Below are positions 56,501 to 64,000 of a stretch of DNA of 64,000 nucleotides, in pieces. The position numbers and the translations under genes are program-made. Source of the stretch: Coraliomargarita sinensis (GTDB lineage: Bacteria > Verrucomicrobiota > Verrucomicrobiia > Opitutales > Coraliomargaritaceae); the NCBI RefSeq assembly GCF_003185655.1, contig NZ_QHJQ01000004.1, positions 303,258-367,257 on the forward strand, given 5' to 3'. How positions within the stretch are numbered: the stretch's first letter is position 1; each line of letters begins with the position of its first letter. The notes beneath the pieces are model-generated. The model did not search any database and was not told the origin of the DNA. It saw only the letters and a program-made list of their open reading frames with translations.

Positions 56501-57763
56501 TCAGGCGGTCATGGCGTCATCCAGGTGGACCTGCTCCAACAGCGCATGTCTGGTGTCACCACTCGCGGGCAAGTTTGCCGCCAGGCTGTCTTTATGTGCC
56601 ACGATCCACGGGTCAGCCGATTCCCTTTGCAGGAGCCCATCCAGATCAAGTAAACCCGACCACTCATCGATCCGGTCGCTTGAATAGTTCGCCAGCGCCG
56701 ACTGGCGCAGTTCGTCCGAGTCCAATGACAAACGTTCGACCAGATCATAGGCTTCATGCATACCAATATTCATACTCAGCATACCTCCGGGAGCCGTCAG
56801 GTGTGCCGCATCCCCGGCCAGCCATATACGGTTACGACCAAAACTTTCCGCCATGCGTCTTTCAAAATGCACCAGCGTTCGCCAACGTATTTCCTCTGCG
56901 GTGCCATTGAACCATTGCGCATGCTGACTGACAAAACCGGCCAGATGAGCTTCATCCAACAAGGGGTAGGCACTTTTGCCCTTATAGACCAGGCAGTGCT
57001 CCTTGTCGATGGTTTCAATCGGTGCATCCTCCACATCCACCTCAAAACTAAATCGACAGTAATTATCCGGCATCGGCCAGAAGATGTGGCTTCCCTGATC
57101 ATCGACAATGATGCGCATTTCATTGGGTAACTCCGCGTCCACCTTAAACTCAAAGACCGCATAGGTTTTAGCCGCACCGGTTTCGTTAAAGTCGATGTTC
57201 GTAACTCTTCGTGCGGCCGAGCGGTGGCCATCCGCACCAATAACATAATTGGCCCGGTACTGAAGTATCTTATCAATCTGGGTATCAATATGCGCATAAG
57301 CGTAACCGGTCATCCCCTGGATCGTGCGGTCGACCTCAACCATGACATGATGATCATTTTCGGTCATGTATCGCACGCGGTGATGCCAGTGCGGTTTATG
57401 CCCTTTCGCTCTGAGCGTCTGGAGTAGAATTTTCTCCAACTCACATTGCCGGATCACCGTCAAATGTGGGAATCCTGAATTTAACTGAGCGTAATCGAGC
57501 TCCGCCTTGCGATCGTTCGCATGGTAGATAGCTACCTTGGGCACTTTCATCGATCGTTCCAAAATCTGCTCGGCAACCCCCAAACGGTCGAGAAGCTCCA
57601 TGCTTTCCGGCAACAACGCCAGTGCATAACTATGCGTATGGCAACCGTCAGCGGAATCGAACTGCGCAAATTCAATATTTTGGTCGGCAAGGGCGTGTGC
57701 GGCAACGAGACCAACTGGACCGGCACCGATCACACAGACATCAGTGTGCTTTTTATTAAACAT
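56501..57763 (-). CDS. FAD-dependent aromatic-type monooxygenase
   Basis: 420 aa. Dinucleotide site VCVIGAGPVGLVAAHALADQ, second FAD motif NRIWLAGDAAHLTAPGGMLS with MNIGMHEAYDLVERL, and the intermediate YVIGADGHRSAARR define the PheA/TfdB-type flavin hydroxylase family. The C-terminal thioredoxin-like domain of phenol hydroxylases is absent. DSADGCHTHSYALALLPESM sits in the substrate-side sheet. Substrates in the family are phenols, salicylates or polyketide-type rings; none can be assigned. It converges with the SNF2-family gene, 53 bp apart, without an obvious terminator. Confidence 0.85.
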   Translation of the reverse strand: MFNKKHTDVCVIGAGPVGLVAAHALADQNIEFAQFDSADGCHTHSYALALLPESMELLDRLGVAEQILERSMKVPKVAIYHANDRKAELDYAQLNSGFPHLTVIRQCELEKILLQTLRAKGHKPHWHHRVRYMTENDHHVMVEVDRTIQGMTGYAYAHIDTQIDKILQYRANYVIGADGHRSAARRVTNIDFNETGAAKTYAVFEFKVDAELPNEMRIIVDDQGSHIFWPMPDNYCRFSFEVDVEDAPIETIDKEHCLVYKGKSAYPLLDEAHLAGFVSQHAQWFNGTAEEIRWRTLVHFERRMAESFGRNRIWLAGDAAHLTAPGGMLSMNIGMHEAYDLVERLSLDSDELRQSALANYSSDRIDEWSGLLDLDGLLQRESADPWIVAHKDSLAANLPASGDTRHALLEQVHLDDAMTA

Positions 57764-58292
57764 GGCTTTGGGGGTTTGGGGTATGGATGGATGCGTAGCA
57801 CTCTCGGCTTTGACTGCGTCTTTTATAGCCTTCCCTTAGTTAAAGGTCAATCTGAATCAACCGTCGAAAACAGCTGATAATGGGGGATACCGGCTTCCGG
57901 GGCTTCGAATTTGGCCTGGCCATCGACCAGAAGGAAGAGGCTTGCCTGCCAAAGAACCCACGATGCGGCGTCCGGCCTTTATTCGATACCACGCCCCTGG
58001 AATCCCTGCCTTCGTTTACCTCAGGTAGAGAACTTCTCTATGCCGCAAAAAGGTGTAGTCAGAAAACTTTTTGCTCTTGTCTGCCAGAAGTGGTGCACCT
58101 CTTTTATTTTTAAGCGACAGGCCTAAAGTTGTCGGCTCATCGCCTGCCGGTGGCCTGTCGCGATAGCAATTCCTAAAGACCCATGATTCACGATTTTAGC
58201 AACAGATACTCAATTCCAGTCGTTCCGTTCAGCTTCAATCCATGTAAAAATCGTGTGTTGAACAGGGTCTGCCCCTTGTCACTGGAAATCTA
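57764..58292. other. Non-coding gap with a hairpin, before the subtilase gene
   Basis: 530 bp without a supportable gene; short frames are not convincing. A hairpin with arms GCGACAGGCC (58114-58123) and GGCCTGTCGC (58152-58161) and a 28-base loop lies in the middle. The last 100 bp should hold the subtilase promoter, but I see no clear -35/-10 pair. Confidence 0.5.
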
Positions 58293-61200
58293 ATGTACCA
58301 TCCGCGTATACTCTTTTATCTAGCCACGATCATTACTCTGACGGCCTCGCTATCCCCACTTTGCGCTCAGGAGGCGATGCGTGAAGTTCTCCGTGATCGT
58401 AGCATTGATTGGCGCAATCCTACCGAACGGGCCAGGGGCCTCGAACGAATGCGGGCGATCGAGAACCGGGAGATGGAAAAAGCCCGCGAGATTGCCAGGG
58501 CAAAGGGGAAGCCTGAACGGGAACGATTACCGGATGGAAGATTGCGCGTGCTGGCGGGAATCGATGACGACGGAGAACTGCTTTATTACGTTGATCGAAA
58601 TGACCAAGCGGCCATTTCAACGGCCGCCGATAAGTTACCGATCGCGCCTTTCTTTGTTGATGGATCGGGTGTCAGGGTCGGCGTTTGGGAAAACGGTTCG
58701 CCGCGCAGAAGCCACGTCGAGTTCAACGACGGGGCAAGCTCCCGTATTAATCTGGTCAATACGACATCTTACGAAAGGCACGCAACCCACGTGGCCGGCA
58801 CCATCGCCGCGTTTGGGGTCAACGCCAGAGCCAAGGGCATGGCCAACCAGGCGATCATTGATGCCTACACGACGGGAAATGACCGGAACGAGATGGGAGC
58901 CGCCGGTGCGACTGGGCCCGGACAACATGCCACAAAGATCTACGTTTCCAACCACAGCTACGGCTACACCTACGGATGGAGGTTCGTCAACTCCTGGACT
59001 TGGTCCGAAACGGGCACGGACGCGGATGCCTACGATCCCGACTTCGGACAATACAGTAGCACGTCGGCAGCCTTTGACGGCATCCACTACATCACGCCCT
59101 ATCTTTTGGCATTTTGGGCGGCGGGGAATGAGAATACAGATGGCCCCGCCCCCGGTGAAAAATTCGTGATTAACGGTCTGTCCCGATATTACGACCCCGC
59201 GATTCACCCGGGAACTGACGGCGCCTACAGCGGCGGATTTGATACCCTGGGCGACCATACCACCGCCAAGAATCTCGTAGTCGTGGGCGCGGTAAGAGAT
59301 GCGGTCAAGGACGGACAGCGCGACCCTTCCGAGGCCACCCGAGCGAACTTCTCCTCCACCGGCCCCTGCGATGACGGTCGGATCAAGCCTGATTTGATGG
59401 GGAATGGAGTCAGCCTGTACTCGACCGATTCCGGCGGTGACAATGATTACGTCAGTTTACAGGGCACGAGCATGGCGACACCCAACCTCTGCGGAACGGC
59501 GGCCCTCCTTGTGGATCTTTACCGTGAGCTCTTTTCCGGCGACGCCATGCGCTCCAGTACGCTGAAGGGGCTTCTGATTCACACGGCGACTGACTTAGGG
59601 AATCCGGGGCCGGACTACACCTATGGATGGGGCCTGGTGGATGCCGAAAAGGCGGGTCAACTCTTGTTGCAACAGGCGGACTTCCCTGATCTGAAATCCG
59701 TAATCGAAGACCAGGTCTCGCCGGTTCAACCCGTGCAGAGTTACGCATTCGCCTGGGATGGTGCATCTGAGATTCGCGCGACCCTTTGCTGGACCGACCC
59801 CCCCGGCAGCAGCGAGAATACGCATAACGACCGGACCCCCGACCTCGTCAACGATCTCAATCTGAAGCTGATCGCTCCGGACGACACCGAATATTTCCCG
59901 TTTGTGATGCCTTTCGTCGGCACATGGACCGTCGAGTCCATGAGTGAACCGGCGACCACCGGCGTTAATCATGTCGACAATGTGGAGCAAGTCCTTCTCG
60001 AGTCCCCCGGACAACTTGGTGTCTGGCAAGCTGAGGTCAGCTACGTCGGCAGCCTGACGGATGACCGGCAGGAATATGGCCTTTTAATTAGCGGAGCGAA
60101 CCCGGCGGGGACCTTGGTTTTCAATGAGGATGACATCGTTGTCGATGAAGACGCCGGCACAGTCAGCATTACGGTCAATCGCGTAAGCGGCAAATCAGGT
60201 GCTGTCAGCGTGGATTACAGCACCCGGGAAGGCACGGCAATCGAGGGTTCCGATTATGTGGCGACGAGCGGCACCCTGAACTGGGCCGACGGTGAGGATG
60301 GCCCGAAGTCCTTCAGCCTCTCCATCGTCGACGACGAAACCAGCGAAACCTATGAAGAGACGCTTTCGATCGAACTGACGAATCCAACTGGAGACATTAC
60401 CATCGGTGGAGGTCGTTCTTCCACTGTTACGATTGTCGATGACGAGGCCTTGATCGGGCTGATCCATCCAAATGGAGCGGAATTATTCGATACCGGATCC
60501 ATTTATAATATCACCTGGGTTTCCAGCCTTGGCGGCCAGATACGGATCGACTTGCTCAAGAATGATCTTCTTTACACGACGATAGCCGACAGTACAGCTA
60601 ACGATGGACTCTATGAGTGGGACGCGCCCGCTTATGTCTCAACTGGTAGCAATTATCGCATCCGCATCACGAGTCTCGCCGGTGGCGGTGAGTTCGACCT
60701 GAGTAATCATACCTTTTCCGTCGAATCCGCAGGCAATCCCGAAACAATCGGCTTCAGCGCCGCGACTTACCTGTCCAGCGAAAGCAACGGCCCGGCCACC
60801 ATCACGGTGAATCGAAACGGTAGTTCGGCAGGCATGGTGCAAGTGGATTATGCCATCTCGAACGGCACGGCCACCGCCGGTGAAGACTACACAGCCACTT
60901 ACGGCACTCTCGTTTGGGCGGATGGGGACGACAGCGCGAAGACTTTTAACGTGTCATTGATAGACGACGATGCACATGAGGATTACATCGAAACCATCCA
61001 ACTCAGCCTGACCAACACCTTCGGTGCGGCCATCGCGGATCCGAATCCGGCAATCCTGCAGGTCCAGGATGACGACAATACCCCGCCGAGCATTGACGCG
61101 GGAGAAGATCAGATCGTCGAATGGAGTTATACCACGCCCACCCCGGGGCTTCACTACGGCACCGTCGAAGGGAATATCAATCTCACAGCCCCGAATCCGA

Positions 61201-63746
61201 AGACGCAGGTCCTGATCGATATTGCCAGCGAAACCGAAAATAACATCGCCGGTAATACGACCGAAATTTACACGGGAAGATTCTTTGACGCGGACGGCCA
61301 GGTCAGCTTCACGGAATATATCGATGATGCCGCCTATATTTGGATCGACGACATCCCCGTCCTCTCCGACGAAAATTATAGAAATCGTACTTCCACGCCC
61401 AACCTGAACCTGACACCGGGTTGGCACATTTTCGAGATCCGGATTTCCAACGGGACCGGTGGCAGTGGCCCGGTTGGTAATGAGATCGGCATCGGCTACG
61501 ATCCAGAAGGGGGCACGGCCTGGCAGACGCTAGTGGATCCGGGCGACGGCAGTTTGTTTCAAGCCTTGCTGGGTATAGCCGGGGCCAACTCCGAGCTTGC
61601 AGGCACGGCCAACGATCCGGATGGTGACAGCCTCTCGGTTGAGTGGAGCGTCATTTCCGGTCCGGGTAACGTCATCTTTACAGACACAGAAGATTTAAAC
61701 ACCCCCCTCTCTTTTGACGCATTGGGCCAATACGAACTACAGCTGCAGGTGGATGACGGGCGCGGGGCGGTGACGGATCGGGTCATCATTGATGTTGTCG
61801 ATTCAACACCGCCCGCACTCTCCGGTAGCGACATCGTGAACGACCGGGCCGGGGCGGATCTGACTGAAAACGACCAGGTCGCCTACACCCTCAGCTTCAG
61901 TGAGCCTCTGAATGCAGCTACACTAAATCCTGAAGACTTTGGCAACGCGGGCACCGCAGAAATTTCGATTGATTCAATCACCGCAGTTTCCCCAAGCGTA
62001 TTCACGGTGGTTGTCACGCCGACAAGCGCCGGTTCCCTGCAGTTGCAAATCCTGACTGGAGCCACGGTAGAAGATGATCACGAAAACGCTCTGGATACGA
62101 ACAGCGCAATTATTGACGACACCACCATCACGGTGAATGTGCGTCCGCCCAATAATCTCCCCGAGTTCATCTCGCCCACAATGGAGGGAGGAGACGCCAC
62201 CGAGAATGCAGCTTATTTCGGCACACTCGCGGGCAAGGCCTCGGACGATGACGGGGACGCTCTTTCTTTTGCCAAGGTCAGCGGCCCGAGCTGGCTCAAT
62301 GTCGCTGCCGATGGCACGCTCACCGGTCGACCTGCGGACGGAGATGTCGGCCTCAATTCATTTACCGTCAGCGTGACCGACGCGAAAGACCCTCCGGTTG
62401 AAGCGACCCTTTCGATCACGGTTCAAGGGGCATCCAACCGTGCGAGTGGAAGGCTAACTTACATCGATGCAACGGTTGGAAGTACCGGCAATACCTTCGT
62501 CACGGGCAGCACGCGGGGCGATATGTCCTGGCTCAGTTCAAGCGACGGGCTCACTTCGATTGACAACAAATGGGTGTACCGCCCGTACGCGACGGATGAA
62601 ACCATCCTCCATTCCAAGACCGTGACCGGTGCCCAGCTCGAGTTGACCACACAAATCGATGGGCTGGATTCCGGCACTTATGAGGTTTGGGTCTTTTTCT
62701 GGGATTCGAGCCAGTCGAACAACGGATGGAATGTCGCAACCAGCCTGACTTCGGGGGCGGCCACCACTTACAGTTTTGATGGAGCCGGCGACACGACCGG
62801 GACCGTGCTGGCCAGTACGCTGGAATTTAACAATACCCCCATGCTCACCCAATCGGTCCGTAGCATGTATGGCGTGAGTCTCGGGTGGGTCACCGTCACG
62901 AATGAAGCCGCCATCAAGGTCTATATCGACGCTTTGTTGCCCGGATCTGCGGACAGAACCTGGTATGACGGCGTCGCCTACGCAGCTGTCGCTCCCGTAC
63001 CTACAATTTACAGCAGCGATATCGTCGATGACCGAAACGGAGCGGATGTCACGCTCGGTAACGGAGTCGTCTATACCATTACCTTCAGCGAAGACATGGA
63101 TGCCGACACGGTGACGGCTGCCGACTTCGCCAATGACGGCAGTGCTTCAGTCACGATCGGCTCCGTGGTCGAACTGAGCAATGGCGTCTTCGAGGTTCAG
63201 GTGACACCCGATTCAGTTGGCACGTTGAGACTGAAGTTATCCAGCGGCGCGGATTTGACCAGCGCCACAGGCGTGCCCCTCGATACCGATTCGGATATTT
63301 TAGACGATACCACGATTAATGTTCTTGCCGCCCTAAGCCCCTTTGAAGAATGGGCAGGTGAAGGCAGTCAGCCCGATCATGACAGCAATCAAGATGGGAT
63401 TCCCGATATTGTCGCTTGGGCCCTCGGTGCCGAATCCCCGGATCACCAGAGCAACGACTTACTCCCCTCCGCTGATTCTACCAGCGATCCCGATTTCTAC
63501 ATCTACACGTACCGCCGGTCCGACGCGGCCCACAATGATCCCAACACCACAATTGATCTGAGATATTGCAGTGACCTCCAATCCTGGAACACAGCCGTAC
63601 ACGACGACAGCGATGTCATTATCTCGGTGAACGATGACCACTACGCCCCCGGCGTGGATCAGGTGCAGGTCAAGCTACGAAAAACCATGGCGGTCGACGA
63701 CAGGCTGTTTGTGCAGCTACGTGTCTTGCCGAGCCCGCCGGAATAG
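58293..63746 (+). CDS. Giant secreted subtilase (S8) with Calx-beta, PA14-like and adhesion domains
   Basis: 1817 aa with a signal peptide (FYLATIITLTASLSPLCAQ). The S8 domain spans ~120-460: His in RHATHVAGTIAA (H163), oxyanion Asn in FWAAGNENTDG, Ser in GTSMATPNLCG (S393). The usual catalytic Asp is Glu133 (VGVWENG). Next come a P-domain-like region (~480-605), Calx-beta repeats (~615-715 and ~815-925), a Ser/Thr-rich sandwich (~725-810), a PA14-like lectin region (~960-1090), and several Ig/cadherin-type domains (DNRxGADLT... units, EFISPTMEGGDATENAAYFG) to ~1680. The last ~110 residues appear to match the end of the M66-like protease at 44872. It probably works at the cell surface on glycoprotein or matrix; target unknown. 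Confidence 0.85.
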   Translation: MYHPRILFYLATIITLTASLSPLCAQEAMREVLRDRSIDWRNPTERARGLERMRAIENREMEKAREIARAKGKPERERLPDGRLRVLAGIDDDGELLYYVDRNDQAAISTAADKLPIAPFFVDGSGVRVGVWENGSPRRSHVEFNDGASSRINLVNTTSYERHATHVAGTIAAFGVNARAKGMANQAIIDAYTTGNDRNEMGAAGATGPGQHATKIYVSNHSYGYTYGWRFVNSWTWSETGTDADAYDPDFGQYSSTSAAFDGIHYITPYLLAFWAAGNENTDGPAPGEKFVINGLSRYYDPAIHPGTDGAYSGGFDTLGDHTTAKNLVVVGAVRDAVKDGQRDPSEATRANFSSTGPCDDGRIKPDLMGNGVSLYSTDSGGDNDYVSLQGTSMATPNLCGTAALLVDLYRELFSGDAMRSSTLKGLLIHTATDLGNPGPDYTYGWGLVDAEKAGQLLLQQADFPDLKSVIEDQVSPVQPVQSYAFAWDGASEIRATLCWTDPPGSSENTHNDRTPDLVNDLNLKLIAPDDTEYFPFVMPFVGTWTVESMSEPATTGVNHVDNVEQVLLESPGQLGVWQAEVSYVGSLTDDRQEYGLLISGANPAGTLVFNEDDIVVDEDAGTVSITVNRVSGKSGAVSVDYSTREGTAIEGSDYVATSGTLNWADGEDGPKSFSLSIVDDETSETYEETLSIELTNPTGDITIGGGRSSTVTIVDDEALIGLIHPNGAELFDTGSIYNITWVSSLGGQIRIDLLKNDLLYTTIADSTANDGLYEWDAPAYVSTGSNYRIRITSLAGGGEFDLSNHTFSVESAGNPETIGFSAATYLSSESNGPATITVNRNGSSAGMVQVDYAISNGTATAGEDYTATYGTLVWADGDDSAKTFNVSLIDDDAHEDYIETIQLSLTNTFGAAIADPNPAILQVQDDDNTPPSIDAGEDQIVEWSYTTPTPGLHYGTVEGNINLTAPNPKTQVLIDIASETENNIAGNTTEIYTGRFFDADGQVSFTEYIDDAAYIWIDDIPVLSDENYRNRTSTPNLNLTPGWHIFEIRISNGTGGSGPVGNEIGIGYDPEGGTAWQTLVDPGDGSLFQALLGIAGANSELAGTANDPDGDSLSVEWSVISGPGNVIFTDTEDLNTPLSFDALGQYELQLQVDDGRGAVTDRVIIDVVDSTPPALSGSDIVNDRAGADLTENDQVAYTLSFSEPLNAATLNPEDFGNAGTAEISIDSITAVSPSVFTVVVTPTSAGSLQLQILTGATVEDDHENALDTNSAIIDDTTITVNVRPPNNLPEFISPTMEGGDATENAAYFGTLAGKASDDDGDALSFAKVSGPSWLNVAADGTLTGRPADGDVGLNSFTVSVTDAKDPPVEATLSITVQGASNRASGRLTYIDATVGSTGNTFVTGSTRGDMSWLSSSDGLTSIDNKWVYRPYATDETILHSKTVTGAQLELTTQIDGLDSGTYEVWVFFWDSSQSNNGWNVATSLTSGAATTYSFDGAGDTTGTVLASTLEFNNTPMLTQSVRSMYGVSLGWVTVTNEAAIKVYIDALLPGSADRTWYDGVAYAAVAPVPTIYSSDIVDDRNGADVTLGNGVVYTITFSEDMDADTVTAADFANDGSASVTIGSVVELSNGVFEVQVTPDSVGTLRLKLSSGADLTSATGVPLDTDSDILDDTTINVLAALSPFEEWAGEGSQPDHDSNQDGIPDIVAWALGAESPDHQSNDLLPSADSTSDPDFYIYTYRRSDAAHNDPNTTIDLRYCSDLQSWNTAVHDDSDVIISVNDDHYAPGVDQVQVKLRKTMAVDDRLFVQLRVLPSPPE

Positions 63747-63879
63747 GGACAGGAGATACCTTATAGTCCCCATACTTTGGTGTAGACCCGTTCAATGGAG
63801 GTTGTGGGGTCCGGCTACGTTGCTCTACGCCGGGACAGGCTTCGTAGCTTCGCTCCGCTTCAGACGAAGCCTGCGCTCT

Positions 63880-63925
63880 CCATCAAAGATTGGGGACATG
63901 GAGCAATTAAGCTACCATGTCCCCG
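63880..63925. repeat. Inverted repeat at the start of the right-edge transposase
   Basis: GGGGACATGG (63893-63902) and CCATGTCCCC (63916-63925) are exact complements separated by 13 bases, with the proposed start codon at 63917 inside the right arm. It may be an IS end or a translation-repressing hairpin. Confidence 0.5.
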
Positions 63926-64000
63926 ATGATTAACAAGATAGGTCTAGCAGGATACGAAGTGATCGAGGTCTCTAGCAAGGCTGATGTTTACGAGTTGCGG
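63917..64000 (+). CDS. Start of a probable ISL3-family transposase (cut by window end)
   Basis: 28 codons from the ATG at 63917: MSPMINKIGLAGYEVIEVSS, then KADVYELR. An N-terminus of the form GLxGYEVxxVxxxxDxxxxR resembles the start of ISL3 transposases before their zinc-finger. The evidence is thin, but a dead ISL3 core occurs at 8358-8688. The sequence 63747-63916 between the subtilase stop and this start has IS-like palindromes and no gene. Confidence 0.4.
   Translation, partial: MSPMINKIGLAGYEVIEVSSKADVYELR

Noticed and set aside
57911..58126. 71-codon frame in the gap before the subtilase gene
   Set aside because: Basic, Cys/Arg-rich shadow-like composition, no ribosome site and no recognisable motif.

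Overview
The window looks like a chromosome segment of a marine Verrucomicrobiota bacterium of the Opitutae/Puniceicoccales type (Coraliomargarita or Lentimonas-like). This is inferred from family content: a PEP-CTERM exoprotein, a S1-type sulfatase, XylR-type (LacI/AraC hybrid) regulation, GH110-like parallel beta-helix enzymes, a TIGR03790-type protein and very large multi-domain exoproteins. No rRNA or other direct phylogenetic marker is present, so the lineage call is a family-level inference.

Positions 1-25.8 kb are accessory: a polysaccharide-utilisation island. It holds a Tat-signal Gfo/Idh/MocA oxidoreductase (cut by the window start), three large secreted beta-helix paralogues (712-3078, 12711-16187, 23625-25715), a giant prepilin-like protein with a small secreted partner, a sulfatase, a LamG/PEP-CTERM protein, and an apparent operon of GPH-type sugar symporter, cytoplasmic GH110-like galactosidase and XylR-type regulator. 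An exported GH110-like enzyme follows. Transposase remnants and dispersed repeats fill the gaps. Four promoters share one design: two direct 12-bp half-sites exactly 21 bp apart, then 23 bp, then a TGGTATA-type extended -10. They drive the prepilin, LamG, 1158-aa beta-helix and secreted GH110 genes, and are the obvious candidate regulon of the XylR-type regulator encoded among them. The likely substrate is a sulfated, alpha-galactose-containing algal glycan (carrageenan-like), inferred from sulfatase plus GH110.

The island stops beside a tRNA-Asn gene, where the last beta-helix gene is frameshifted and cut short. From 26 kb on the content is mostly housekeeping: TIGR03790 protein, infC, IscA-like Fe-S carrier, pdxA, trhO, DEAD-box helicase, AI-2E-family permease, rph, a GNAT acetyltransferase, a half-length 3-dehydroquinate-synthase-II-like protein, a SUI1/YciH factor, the 2-oxoglutarate dehydrogenase operon (E1, E2, E3), a glycosyltransferase with a HAD hydrolase, rplU-rpmA, tRNA-Cys, rpsA, a SWIM/SNF2 helicase and an FAD monooxygenase. 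The DEAD-box helicase and RNase PH genes are preceded by similarly built inverted-repeat elements. A REP-associated tyrosine transposase sits between two near-identical REP-like blocks at 43.6-44.7 kb.

Two secreted proteases (an M66-like metalloprotease at 44.9-47.0 kb and a 1817-aa subtilase with Calx-beta and other adhesion-type domains at 58.3-63.7 kb) appear to share a C-terminal module. The window ends inside what looks like the start of an ISL3-family transposase.
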